The notes beneath the pieces were generated by a model, which saw only the letters and a list, made by a program, of their open reading frames with translations, was not told the origin of the DNA and searched no databases. From Candidatus Margulisiibacteriota bacterium (lineage in GTDB: Bacteria > Margulisbacteria > WOR-1 > O2-12-FULL-45-9), in NCBI GenBank assembly GCA_028714935.1, contig JAQTLJ010000007.1, positions 1 through 16,336 on the forward strand: DNA of 16,336 nucleotides, given 5' to 3'. Below are positions 1-8,246 of the stretch, piece by piece. A program made the position numbers and the translations under genes. Every line of letters starts with the position of its first letter. The first letter of the stretch is position 1.

Positions 1-8
1 AGGGGCTG

Positions 9-3000
9 GTGCCCCAGAACGCCGCGCTCCGCGCCGATCTTCGGCGGATACTGCACGGCGGCAGCCGGCTGCGCGACGGCGACCCGCGCCTCTCCGAAGA
101 TGACCGGATAAGAAGCTATCTGACCGATTATCTCAGTTTCCTTGACCGGTTCGAACAGGTGGCCGAAAACCCGAGCCAGTTCGTCTCCGGCGCTGACACC
201 CTGCTGGAAGAGGTGCTGCTGGGGATCGAACAGCTGGACGAGGCGATCGAAGCCGAAGAGAACGACGGCAAGAAAGCGCTGCTGGGCAGGATCAGGGGAT
301 CGCTGGTCGCGATCAGGGATGAAATGCAATCACTGATCTCCACGAGAGACATATATCTGCCTGACTTCGCCGAAAAATCGCGCCTCGAAGGCCGCCGCCA
401 GGAGATCTACTCGATCCTGTCCAGCGACAGCTTTGACCGGGAAAGGTTCGAGCTCCTGCGGAGCCGTTTCCCGGATCTTTTATCCAGGCCGTCCCTTGGA
501 GAAAGGACGCTCGACTGGGCCGGCAGCGTCTTCAGCGGGCAGAGCCATGACGTTTCCGGGCCGGAAGGTTATACTGACCGGACAATTGAGCAGGTCCTGA
601 ACGCTTACTTTGCCGAGAACCCTGACGGGTCGTTCTCGCTGTCGAATCTTCTCCCTGAACCGGGCGAAGACTCGGCCAGCCTGACGGCGAAGATCGCCCT
701 CTCCCAGTTCGTCAGCAGCATCCCGCGCGAACAGTTCTTGAACCTGCCGTCGATCCTGCCGGTCATGACGCTCGGCTGGGGCCATATGACCGGCGGCATT
801 TTCAGTGTTGTCAGGGATGTCCCGGCTTTTGCCAGCGGCGTCGCCGATTTTGGCGACGTGGAGATCGGCCCGGAAAACTTCCAGGAGATGATGGAGGACA
901 CTAACAGCCCGCTCTGGCGCAATTATTACAGCTTCCTCTCCTACCTGGGCGGCGCCTCCGATCAGCACCCGCAGGCGAACATGTCTTCACAGGTTTACAT
1001 GCTCCTGGCCCAGAGCCAGCGTGAGACTGTCCGCCAGGTCCTCTATCAGCACCTGGCCAGCGCCGACTGGAGGAACGCTGATACCCTGCCGATGAACCAG
1101 GTTGACCGGCGGACAATGGGCGCGTTCCTGGAGTATGTCGGCGAAGACTTGTTCCCGCGGCTCCACAGCGCGCGCATGCAGCAAAGGATCAATTATTTAT
1201 ATCAAACCGGCAGGATCCCGCTTAATTACGAACAGCTGATGGCTTACGCTAGTGAAGAAAGCCGGCAGGCCCTGCTAAACAGCCTGCCTGAAGGCAATTT
1301 TGAGCTCTTCGATTCCGCCCACGATTCCGAGCACCGCGAAGCGGCCGTACTGCTGGAAACAGTTTTAAGGGTCGTCGGCGAGCTCAACAATGTCCGGGCG
1401 GTCGATAACATCGACCTTTATTCCATGACCTATTTCGATCCGATCTCGGATTACCAGTCGGCCGTTCTCCAGTACCAGGCTAGTGATAATGTAGATATTC
1501 CCCGGCGTATCCCGGTGATCCACTATTCGGAAAATCCTGATGTCGGCGAAGTCAGGGTAGCTAATACCCCGATTTTCGGCGCTTTGGAACAGCTTGGGGT
1601 TGACGGCGTTGACTGGCTCGACCTCTACGGCGCAGAGGCACTTGATGGCCTGGCTACCGAATTCCTGGATGACCCGCTCGACTTCGGCTGGGATGCTGCG
1701 GTCGGCTCCGGCGGTTTCGCCGTCAACTTCGGCATGTTCATGGGCCGGCAGATCGAAATGGGCTACACCAATATCTGGCGGGGAAGCGGCGAACTCCTCA
1801 GCGCTTTAATGGACCTCCAGAGCGGCGACCCGAGCGCCAGGACAAGAGCGATCAACGCCCTCCAGCGGGCCGCTCAGGGCATTGCAGACACAACCGGCGC
1901 TTTTACCGTCTACGAAGTCATCCCGTGGATATTCTATGCCGATGTCTTGAGCGAGATCGAGAACGGTAACTACGCCGCCGCTTTCGGCAAGTTCATCGCC
2001 ATCACCGCCATGACCCTCCGTTCTTTCCGGACAACCTACGATGTCGTCAGGACGCTGGCAACCAGGGGATTAGCCACGATCGAATGGACCGGGCTCGATT
2101 CTTCCAGAGGCCGCTTCCGGATAACAATCAATGACCGGGAAACGGCACAAGCTTTGTATGAAGAACGGATGGCGCAATACGAAGAAATGTACAGCCGGCA
2201 TATTCAGGGAAGGACCGGTCTCCGGCTCCTTACCTACCACTTCAATCCGTTCGCGCTCGGCCACGATATCATCACCGGCGCGCAGGCCAGATACGCCAGG
2301 ATCAGGGGTGCTGCCAGTTACATGTCGGGTGGTATGGAAGTCAGTATTGCCGACTCACCTGTCCAGATCAGGCTGGAATCCGAAGGGCCGAGCGCCAATA
2401 ACACCTGGACATCGGTAGCCGAAGTCAGGACCGATGTCGGCCTCTTCATCACCCGGGGAATGCGTTCGATCAGGCATCTAGGCGGCGTTCCGCGGCTCAT
2501 CGTCGACCAGTTCGCCAGCGGCACCTCCGGCAATTTTCGTCTCAGCCCCGAGGCCGCCGCGACCGCCAGTGACATCTTCACCGCGGCGGAACTGAACCCG
2601 GAAGCAACTTTCCGGGTCGGCAATGTTGAAGTGACCGGCGCTCAGCTGACCGAGGCGCTTTCGGCAGAAGGTATCTCTCCTGAGACGCCGATTGAATACG
2701 AAGGGCGAACGATCTCTGTCGGCGAACTGATGGTTTATGACATGACAGAATCGACTTTAATCAGGATCTGGGAGAACCCGGCAACTGACTTCACCTTAAG
2801 GATCGGCCGGGGTGCTCAGGCTTCCGAGCTCACGATCAACGGACAACTCTACCGTCAGCTGGTTGAAGCCCGCGCCGCCGGCGATCTTGGCCGGTTCCGG
2901 CAGTTGATCGAAGCCCATGGCCAGCAAACCGGCCAGCCCTTTTCGGGCGGCTCGATCGAACAGCTCTACGACGCGTTCGAAACACCGGCGCAGGTCTACA

Positions 3001-6000
3001 CTCTCAGGACTGACACCCTGGCCATGATCACCCCGGAAGGCGTAACGCCTTTTAACCTGACCAGCTTTGTTGAAGACCTCGCGGCCGGCAGACGGCTGGC
3101 TGACAGGCTCACTATCGAGACCGCAGCCGGCGCCCAGACCATCACCGGCCGGCAGTATCTGGAAATCGTATATAACATCATCGAATCAAATGCTTACGAT
3201 CCGCGCCTCGGCGCGGCGCAGAATTACGAGCGGATCAGGGCCTCCCTCCTCCGCTCCGGCCGCGCGATCATTAGCCCGGAAGTCGACGCCCAGGTTTTCG
3301 CCCTGTCCCAGCAACGAATGCCGACGCCTGAGCTCGTCGGCCTCATGAACCGGGCTGGAAGCAGTCTCCTCTGGGGACAGGTCAGGGGCGTTTTCCGCTA
3401 CCGCTATGCTGATGAGTCTTTCTTTAATAATGAACTGAATCCGGGACAGGCCAGGAGATTGTACCAGGGTTTCCTGCGGCTTTTCGGCCAGTCCCGTTTG
3501 CCGGCGCCTCTCTACCGCAGCTGGCGGGACGTTTTCAATCAGCTGGAAAACAGCTCGCTGGTTAGGCGCTACGCCTCCCTGCACGAAGGGATGAGCGTCG
3601 CCAAGGCCAGGATCAGGCTCGCCCAGCGGATCTACCAGCAGTATGTCACAGGCCGGACCCAGAGAATGATGGAGCTCTTGCGCGAAGTCGCCACTCGTCC
3701 CGACGGTCCCCTGACGCCAGAGGAAAGGGCCAGATTCGAGACCCAGGGCGCCCTGGAGCGCGGCATCCTGCGCGGCAGCCGGGTCTACCAGCGAGTGCTC
3801 GCCGCGGAGAGAGGGACTTTTGTCGACGGCCTGACCGAATTCAACAGTTCATTCAATCTGGAAGACCAGGTGGAAACCGTCTTCGAGGCCGAACACCTAG
3901 CGGTCGAACCGACCGGCACCGAAGTCGAGCCGCTCCGCTTTGCGGAAGACGTGCCAGTGGAACTCCAGCGTGAGTTAAGATCAGAACTGCTGGAACGGAA
4001 CGTTCGGTTGTTCAACCAGGGATCGGAGCCTCTCACCCGCGCCCAAGTAGAAAGAGCGCTCAGCGGCCTCCGCTCACTGCCCGAATCACCGGTCAGCCGC
4101 GTCATGGTTTTAACCGAGGCCGAAGGCGGTTTTATCCGGACCAATATCCTCAATCTCCCCGAAGGAACATCGGTCCAAAAAACACCGGAAGGGCGTTTCC
4201 GCATCTATGATACAACGACCGGACAGACTGTCCTGTCATACCGGGTCGAGAACAGCGCCTTGGTTGAAGCGGCCGGCGAAGCACCGACCGCCGTCGAAAT
4301 GGCGCACGACGGGGTCGCCCAGGCGAATATCGACCGGATAAGCAGTCTGCGCGAAACGCTGAGGGTGGAAATTTCCGAAGTTACAGCCGAGGCCCAGGCC
4401 CGCGCCGATTTTGTCGACGCAGCCAGGGAGATCGCCCGCGCTACCGGCGTCAACCCCAATGAGATCAACAGCCCCGAAGATATTGAGCGCCTGATGACCG
4501 ATGGTTATACGGCCCTGGGCCAAGGTATCGAACCCGAAGAATTCTTGCGGCGACTCTCAACGCCTGAAGGCGCAGCCTTCTTGAGAACAGAAAACGGCGC
4601 CCGCTTCTCGCAATGGCTGACCAGTGAGCAAGGCCGGGCGGCCATCGCAGAAGGCCCGGCTTCATTTGTTACCGGCCTGGTTATGATCGCCGGTGTTGAG
4701 GGATTGATCCATATCATTCCCGGGCTGAATGATTGGTTCGAAGATCATCCCGGCGCCAGGTTTGCTGTTGTTATGGGCTCAGCCCACCAGGGTGGCGCCA
4801 TGGCTAATCCGCTGGTCAGGTCAATGCTGTCCAGCGCCGGCCGGGCGGATATCGCTGTCCACCTGCGGGCGATAAGACAGCTGGCCAGCGGCAACACTGC
4901 CTTATTCAGGGGATTCCTGGAATTAAGATACGGCACGCAAAGCACCGCCGCCTTGATCGGCCGCGGCGCCAGAGCAACCTGGGGCCCGGCCGCTATGGGC
5001 AGCCTCTTTAGAGGATTGGGCCATATGTGGGTCGCCGGCAAAGCTTGGGATGCTTCCATGGAAGCTTTTGGCGCTGACCAGGACAGCATTTTCCGTCACC
5101 AGTATGTTAATTTTGCCGCCTCCATGGGATTGCCGATCGCGGCCAGTGGCGGGATTAGCTCTCTGGTCTCTTTCTTAGAAGCCAGAGGCTTAGTCGGGGC
5201 CGCAGGTGCAGTCGGCGGAGCGGCCACTATCGCCGGTGCTGTCCTGGCCGGTATCGGCATCGGGCTCGGCGGCATCGAGTTGATCTATTCTTTTGCTACC
5301 GGTTCTTATCAGGCGTCAGTGCATACCAGGCTGACAGAAAGACTGCTGGAAGGAGATACGCTTAACTGGTTTGACGCGCTTAGGGCACATGTTTATTCCG
5401 ATAACGCGGTCGGCTGCCGTCTGCTCAACGCGGCGCTCGCTTTATTCCGCCCGACTGACTATCCGACCATGGAAAGGATCATCACCAGCATTCCTCTGGT
5501 CGGCGGCTCCCTCTGGTACGGGCTGTTGAACGGAGGAACGGCTGATGTCGGCGGCAGTGTCTGGGCCGATCAAATCTTGTCCGCCGCTGAAGGTGTCATC
5601 TATGATGACATGGAACAGTCCGGACAAATGGATGAGTTTTGCCGGCAGTATTTCCAGAGCCTGGTCCAGCCGGGCGATACGCCCGAAACTTTTGCCGCCC
5701 GTATCCAAGAACTCCTGGGGCAGGAAGTCGAGCTCACTTCCCAGGAAGAAAGCGCTTATGAATTTATCCGGCAGGTCATGCAGAATAACGGCCAGTTCGA
5801 GTCATCTGAGACCGGCGAAACCATTCAGGTCGGTGAGCTGGGACTGCAGGATCCCGCCCTGCTCACGGAATTACAGCAGAGATTTTTCAGCGACTCCGGC
5901 AGCGCTGCGGTCGAAGCTTTCATAGAAAAAGTCCAGCTCAAGATGGTCCAGGACCAGATCAAGTCAATGCATATGATCGACCTGGAAGAGTTTGACGAAG

Positions 6001-6836
6001 ATACGCTGGATACTATCGCCAATCATCGCGTCGGCACGCTTGATGACTCGAGCTGGGAGGAATGGCGCACTCGCTTTCACGCTGAAAGGCAGCGGCTGCT
6101 CTCCCTCAATGACCACATCCGCGCCATGTTCGATGAAGATGGGGTTATCAACGGTACTGCTATGGACGATTTCATGGGTTGGGTCTTTGGGGGGGAAGAA
6201 GGCACGTTCGAACAGAGCTTGGAAGCGGCCCAGACCCGCCGGGTCGCCGAGCTGCTCACCCAGCAGCAGCAGATCACCGATATGGTCCTCTTGGTCATCC
6301 AGGAGCGCTCCGGCGCTACCGTCACTATCCCAGCCGGGTTCCAACAGCTCCATGATGAGGTCAGCGCCGCCTATGACCAGAGAATTACCAGCGAGCATCC
6401 GACTGATGATGCGCTGAGGGCACTGGTCGGCAGCCTGCTGGAGACAACCGAGGCTGATGCCGAATATCTTAATGATGACTGCACAGTCAATATTAACCAC
6501 CCGATCGCCCAGGAGCTTCTCCAGCAAGCAGAAGAGTCTAGACAGGCGGAAACCGTCTCGCACTTTGGAGAGCTGAGCGCAGAAGAGCAGCGCGTAGTAC
6601 TGGCCGGCCTGAGGCTTGAATATATGCTGAGTGATCGGTCGGAAGAAACTGCCAGCGCCCTCTCCCAGCTGGGTGACGATCTGAGCTGGTTAAATGACGA
6701 AGCATATATGAACGAAATGAATGATATCGTGGCCTTGATCAATAACTCAGAGCTTACGGGCAACCAGCTTGATGCCCTTAAGCTGGCTTCTACCTACCGG
6801 CTACTGGCCACCGAGGGCGGGAATGCCGAAGCTTAA
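9..6836 (+). CDS. Giant protein of unknown function, at least 2275 aa, probably 5'-partial
   Basis: I do not recognise this protein. The frame is open to the left edge of the window; GTG at 9 is only the first possible start (an AGGGG lies 3 nt before it, too close for a good ribosome site), so the gene may begin upstream and the N-terminus and any signal peptide cannot be judged. It ends at TAA 6834-6836. The sequence is rich in Glu, Gln, Ala, Arg and Leu and looks mostly helical. Cysteine occurs only three times (residues about 1803, 1878, 2158). Hydrophobic stretches occur near residues 632-673 and 1551-1572, and a Gly/Ala-rich one at 1727-1765 could insert in a membrane. A short motif resembling T-I-x-G-x-x-L/Y followed by a helix recurs near residues 875, 901, 943, 1044 and 1938. 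It could be a large surface, secreted or effector-like protein; this is speculation. Codon use looks like that of its neighbours. Confidence 0.85.
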   Translation: MPQNAALRADLRRILHGGSRLRDGDPRLSEDDRIRSYLTDYLSFLDRFEQVAENPSQFVSGADTLLEEVLLGIEQLDEAIEAEENDGKKALLGRIRGSLVAIRDEMQSLISTRDIYLPDFAEKSRLEGRRQEIYSILSSDSFDRERFELLRSRFPDLLSRPSLGERTLDWAGSVFSGQSHDVSGPEGYTDRTIEQVLNAYFAENPDGSFSLSNLLPEPGEDSASLTAKIALSQFVSSIPREQFLNLPSILPVMTLGWGHMTGGIFSVVRDVPAFASGVADFGDVEIGPENFQEMMEDTNSPLWRNYYSFLSYLGGASDQHPQANMSSQVYMLLAQSQRETVRQVLYQHLASADWRNADTLPMNQVDRRTMGAFLEYVGEDLFPRLHSARMQQRINYLYQTGRIPLNYEQLMAYASEESRQALLNSLPEGNFELFDSAHDSEHREAAVLLETVLRVVGELNNVRAVDNIDLYSMTYFDPISDYQSAVLQYQASDNVDIPRRIPVIHYSENPDVGEVRVANTPIFGALEQLGVDGVDWLDLYGAEALDGLATEFLDDPLDFGWDAAVGSGGFAVNFGMFMGRQIEMGYTNIWRGSGELLSALMDLQSGDPSARTRAINALQRAAQGIADTTGAFTVYEVIPWIFYADVLSEIENGNYAAAFGKFIAITAMTLRSFRTTYDVVRTLATRGLATIEWTGLDSSRGRFRITINDRETAQALYEERMAQYEEMYSRHIQGRTGLRLLTYHFNPFALGHDIITGAQARYARIRGAASYMSGGMEVSIADSPVQIRLESEGPSANNTWTSVAEVRTDVGLFITRGMRSIRHLGGVPRLIVDQFASGTSGNFRLSPEAAATASDIFTAAELNPEATFRVGNVEVTGAQLTEALSAEGISPETPIEYEGRTISVGELMVYDMTESTLIRIWENPATDFTLRIGRGAQASELTINGQLYRQLVEARAAGDLGRFRQLIEAHGQQTGQPFSGGSIEQLYDAFETPAQVYTLRTDTLAMITPEGVTPFNLTSFVEDLAAGRRLADRLTIETAAGAQTITGRQYLEIVYNIIESNAYDPRLGAAQNYERIRASLLRSGRAIISPEVDAQVFALSQQRMPTPELVGLMNRAGSSLLWGQVRGVFRYRYADESFFNNELNPGQARRLYQGFLRLFGQSRLPAPLYRSWRDVFNQLENSSLVRRYASLHEGMSVAKARIRLAQRIYQQYVTGRTQRMMELLREVATRPDGPLTPEERARFETQGALERGILRGSRVYQRVLAAERGTFVDGLTEFNSSFNLEDQVETVFEAEHLAVEPTGTEVEPLRFAEDVPVELQRELRSELLERNVRLFNQGSEPLTRAQVERALSGLRSLPESPVSRVMVLTEAEGGFIRTNILNLPEGTSVQKTPEGRFRIYDTTTGQTVLSYRVENSALVEAAGEAPTAVEMAHDGVAQANIDRISSLRETLRVEISEVTAEAQARADFVDAAREIARATGVNPNEINSPEDIERLMTDGYTALGQGIEPEEFLRRLSTPEGAAFLRTENGARFSQWLTSEQGRAAIAEGPASFVTGLVMIAGVEGLIHIIPGLNDWFEDHPGARFAVVMGSAHQGGAMANPLVRSMLSSAGRADIAVHLRAIRQLASGNTALFRGFLELRYGTQSTAALIGRGARATWGPAAMGSLFRGLGHMWVAGKAWDASMEAFGADQDSIFRHQYVNFAASMGLPIAASGGISSLVSFLEARGLVGAAGAVGGAATIAGAVLAGIGIGLGGIELIYSFATGSYQASVHTRLTERLLEGDTLNWFDALRAHVYSDNAVGCRLLNAALALFRPTDYPTMERIITSIPLVGGSLWYGLLNGGTADVGGSVWADQILSAAEGVIYDDMEQSGQMDEFCRQYFQSLVQPGDTPETFAARIQELLGQEVELTSQEESAYEFIRQVMQNNGQFESSETGETIQVGELGLQDPALLTELQQRFFSDSGSAAVEAFIEKVQLKMVQDQIKSMHMIDLEEFDEDTLDTIANHRVGTLDDSSWEEWRTRFHAERQRLLSLNDHIRAMFDEDGVINGTAMDDFMGWVFGGEEGTFEQSLEAAQTRRVAELLTQQQQITDMVLLVIQERSGATVTIPAGFQQLHDEVSAAYDQRITSEHPTDDALRALVGSLLETTEADAEYLNDDCTVNINHPIAQELLQQAEESRQAETVSHFGELSAEEQRVVLAGLRLEYMLSDRSEETASALSQLGDDLSWLNDEAYMNEMNDIVALINNSELTGNQLDALKLASTYRLLATEGGNAEA

Positions 6837-6847
6837 TTAGGATAATT

Positions 6848-6981
6848 GGGGCAGCGGTTAATCCCTCGATAAACTCGGGACTAATCGCTGATATGAACGG
6901 GCCGGCGTTTAACAGGCACGTCGGCCCCTTGATATCAAACTTGGGACATCGAGCAACGTCGAGATGCAGGCCCGTTGCCCC
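6848..6981 (+). promoter_or_regulatory. Candidate structured RNA leader upstream of the 310-aa gene
   Basis: The gap between the giant gene and the next gene contains nested complementarity. GGGGCAGCGG at 6848-6857 pairs with CCGTTGCCCC at 6972-6981 (10 positions, one G-U). Inside lie a hairpin of 6852-6865 with 6877-6890 (12 Watson-Crick pairs, one G-U, one mismatch) and a long hairpin 6890-6907 with 6919-6936 (18 positions, two mismatches, one G-U). A weaker third helix lies within 6943-6973. The strand 6852-6857 is claimed by both the closing helix and the first hairpin, and GCAACG at 6953-6958 can also pair with CGTTGC at 6973-6978, so two exclusive folds are possible. No U-run follows, so this is not a simple terminator. 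I cannot match it to a known riboswitch class. It could be an mRNA leader, a processed intercistronic RNA or a small RNA. Confidence 0.4.
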
Positions 6982-7007
6982 TTTAAATAAATATTATGGA
7001 GGAAAAC

Positions 7008-7940
7008 ATGAACACGATCGAAGACAACCAGTTCCCGCCAGTACTCCAGCCATATCCGCAGTGCGAAGCTGAAGAAGAGCCGCTTGAGTGGTGGGAACCA
7101 GCTGACGCGGCGGAAACGGCAGAAGGCGGTTTCGCTCCGGAATATTCCGCTCCTTTTGATCCCGCCGCGATCGAATGTTTTGACCCGTTTGCAATTGCTT
7201 TGGCGCGCACGCCGCTCGACCAGCTGAGGAATGACGCGGTCCTGGGACGGCTCGGAGTCTTTGAAGCCGAATCAAGCTTGCAGGCTTTTCTTTCGTCCCC
7301 GGCGACTGTGCCGATCGAAGAGGACGTCAACGCCGCTGCGGCGATTGACGCCTATGTCCAGGTCTTTGAACTTCTCTATTATTTAGAGAACGATAACGCT
7401 GACCTTCCCGGCCTGGCCGAACGGATCCAGGCTTTGCGCGAGGCTATCTCCGACCGGCTCGTTGCCAGAGCGGGCCAGACCGAAAGGGGCAGAGCCCTGA
7501 TCAGCGCGATCAACGAAGAGATCAGCGGGATCGGCATGGCGCCGATCGTCGTGCCGCCCATTGAGGTCGCCGCCCGCGTGACTTCACCAGAAAATGAGTC
7601 GCAGCCGGAACCGCCGCCCGCCGCACCGGAAGACGAGGAAGAAGAAGAGACTGTTCCCAAAGAACCCGCCCAGGAAGAGAGCAAAGAAGATACCGAGGGC
7701 GCTGCCGCGCCGGCTTATTCCGGATATTCACCACCCGCCCCCGGCGGAACAACTTCGACCGCCCGACATGAAGACTCTTCGGGATTAATAATTAAAGAAG
7801 AAACTCCGCTCGAGCAGAGTTTGCAGCAGTTATTCAGCCGGCAGATCTATAAAGTCAGCGAGCTGGTTTTCCAGTCCGCCCTGCGGCGCCTGAGGGAGTT
7901 GAGTGACGCTGCCCGCCGCCTACCCTGGTGGCCAGTTTAA
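7008..7940 (+). CDS. Acidic, proline-rich hypothetical protein (310 aa)
   Basis: I do not recognise a family. ATG at 7008 is chosen over ATG at 6996 because GGAGG at 6998-7002 lies 5 nt before 7008 and would be inside the longer version. Three regions are visible. Residues 1 to about 60 are acidic and aromatic, with a WW pair. A helical block follows to about residue 175. Then comes a low-complexity Pro/Glu stretch with an acidic run of Asp and Glu, which is probably disordered. The last 35 or so residues are different: a basic amphipathic helix rich in Leu and Arg, ending in WWPV. There is no signal peptide or membrane segment. It follows the giant gene on the same strand, with a structured intergenic region between them, so the two may be co-expressed and act together, but this is inferred from position only. 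Its last 21 bp overlap the convergent HIT gene. Confidence 0.8.
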   Translation: MNTIEDNQFPPVLQPYPQCEAEEEPLEWWEPADAAETAEGGFAPEYSAPFDPAAIECFDPFAIALARTPLDQLRNDAVLGRLGVFEAESSLQAFLSSPATVPIEEDVNAAAAIDAYVQVFELLYYLENDNADLPGLAERIQALREAISDRLVARAGQTERGRALISAINEEISGIGMAPIVVPPIEVAARVTSPENESQPEPPPAAPEDEEEEETVPKEPAQEESKEDTEGAAAPAYSGYSPPAPGGTTSTARHEDSSGLIIKEETPLEQSLQQLFSRQIYKVSELVFQSALRRLRELSDAARRLPWWPV

Positions 7941-8246
7941 CTGGCGTCCGCCTAACAAGTGAAAATGCAGGTGAGGGACGGCCTGGCCGGCATCCCGCCC
8001 ATGATTGACCACGATCCGGTACCCGGTTGCTTCGATCCCCTTTTCTTTGGCGATCTGCTTAATGACCGCAAATATACTATTCACTTCTTTACAATCGACA
8101 ATTGAATCAACATGCTGTTTGGGGATCAGAAGGATGTGGACCGGCGCCTGCGGCGCGATATCATTAAAAGCCAAAACTTTCTCATCTTCGTAAACGATCG
8201 CTGCGGGGATCTCCTTGGCGGCGATTCTGCAGAAGAGACAGCTCAC
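7920..8246 (-). CDS. HinT-type histidine triad (HIT) nucleotide hydrolase
   Basis: This 108-residue protein has the length and layout of the HinT/protein kinase C-interacting branch of the HIT family, cytosolic enzymes that hydrolyse purine nucleoside phosphoramidates and adenylates. The catalytic triad motif His92-Leu-His94-Phe-His96-Leu-Leu is intact, preceded by the usual Gly-Arg-Asp-Ala-Gly-Gln stretch and followed by the typical Gly-Gly-Arg...Trp-Pro-Pro-Gly ending. Cys3 and Cys6 with His45 resemble the zinc site found in many members. The start is GTG at 8246-8244. It overlaps the TGA of the upstream SLH gene as GTGA, suggesting translational coupling; only a weak GAAGAAG lies before it. 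It ends in TAG at the position normal for the family, which shows that TAG acts as a stop in this genome. It has no promoter of its own that I can see. Confidence 0.93.
   Translation of the reverse strand: MSCLFCRIAAKEIPAAIVYEDEKVLAFNDIAPQAPVHILLIPKQHVDSIVDCKEVNSIFAVIKQIAKEKGIEATGYRIVVNHGRDAGQAVPHLHFHLLGGRQLNWPPG
7931..7945. repeat. Perfect 7-bp palindrome across the convergent gene ends
   Basis: GCCAGTT and AACTGGC flank a single T. The palindrome contains the TAA stop of the plus-strand gene and encodes the Arg-Gln-Leu-Asn-Trp tail of the HIT protein on the other strand. With a few loop bases it could form a 5-6 bp hairpin in either transcript, but no T-run follows on either side, so a bidirectional terminator is only a weak possibility. 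Confidence 0.35.

Noticed and set aside
5964..6563. Minus-strand open frame of 199 codons and several others opposite the giant gene
   Set aside because: They lie wholly inside the giant frame, have no ribosome sites that I can see, and have the uneven composition of shadow frames.
6890..6936. Rho-independent terminator after the giant gene
   Set aside because: The hairpin is strong, but it is followed by CTTGATATC-like sequence without a T-run, so it was treated as part of a structured RNA instead.
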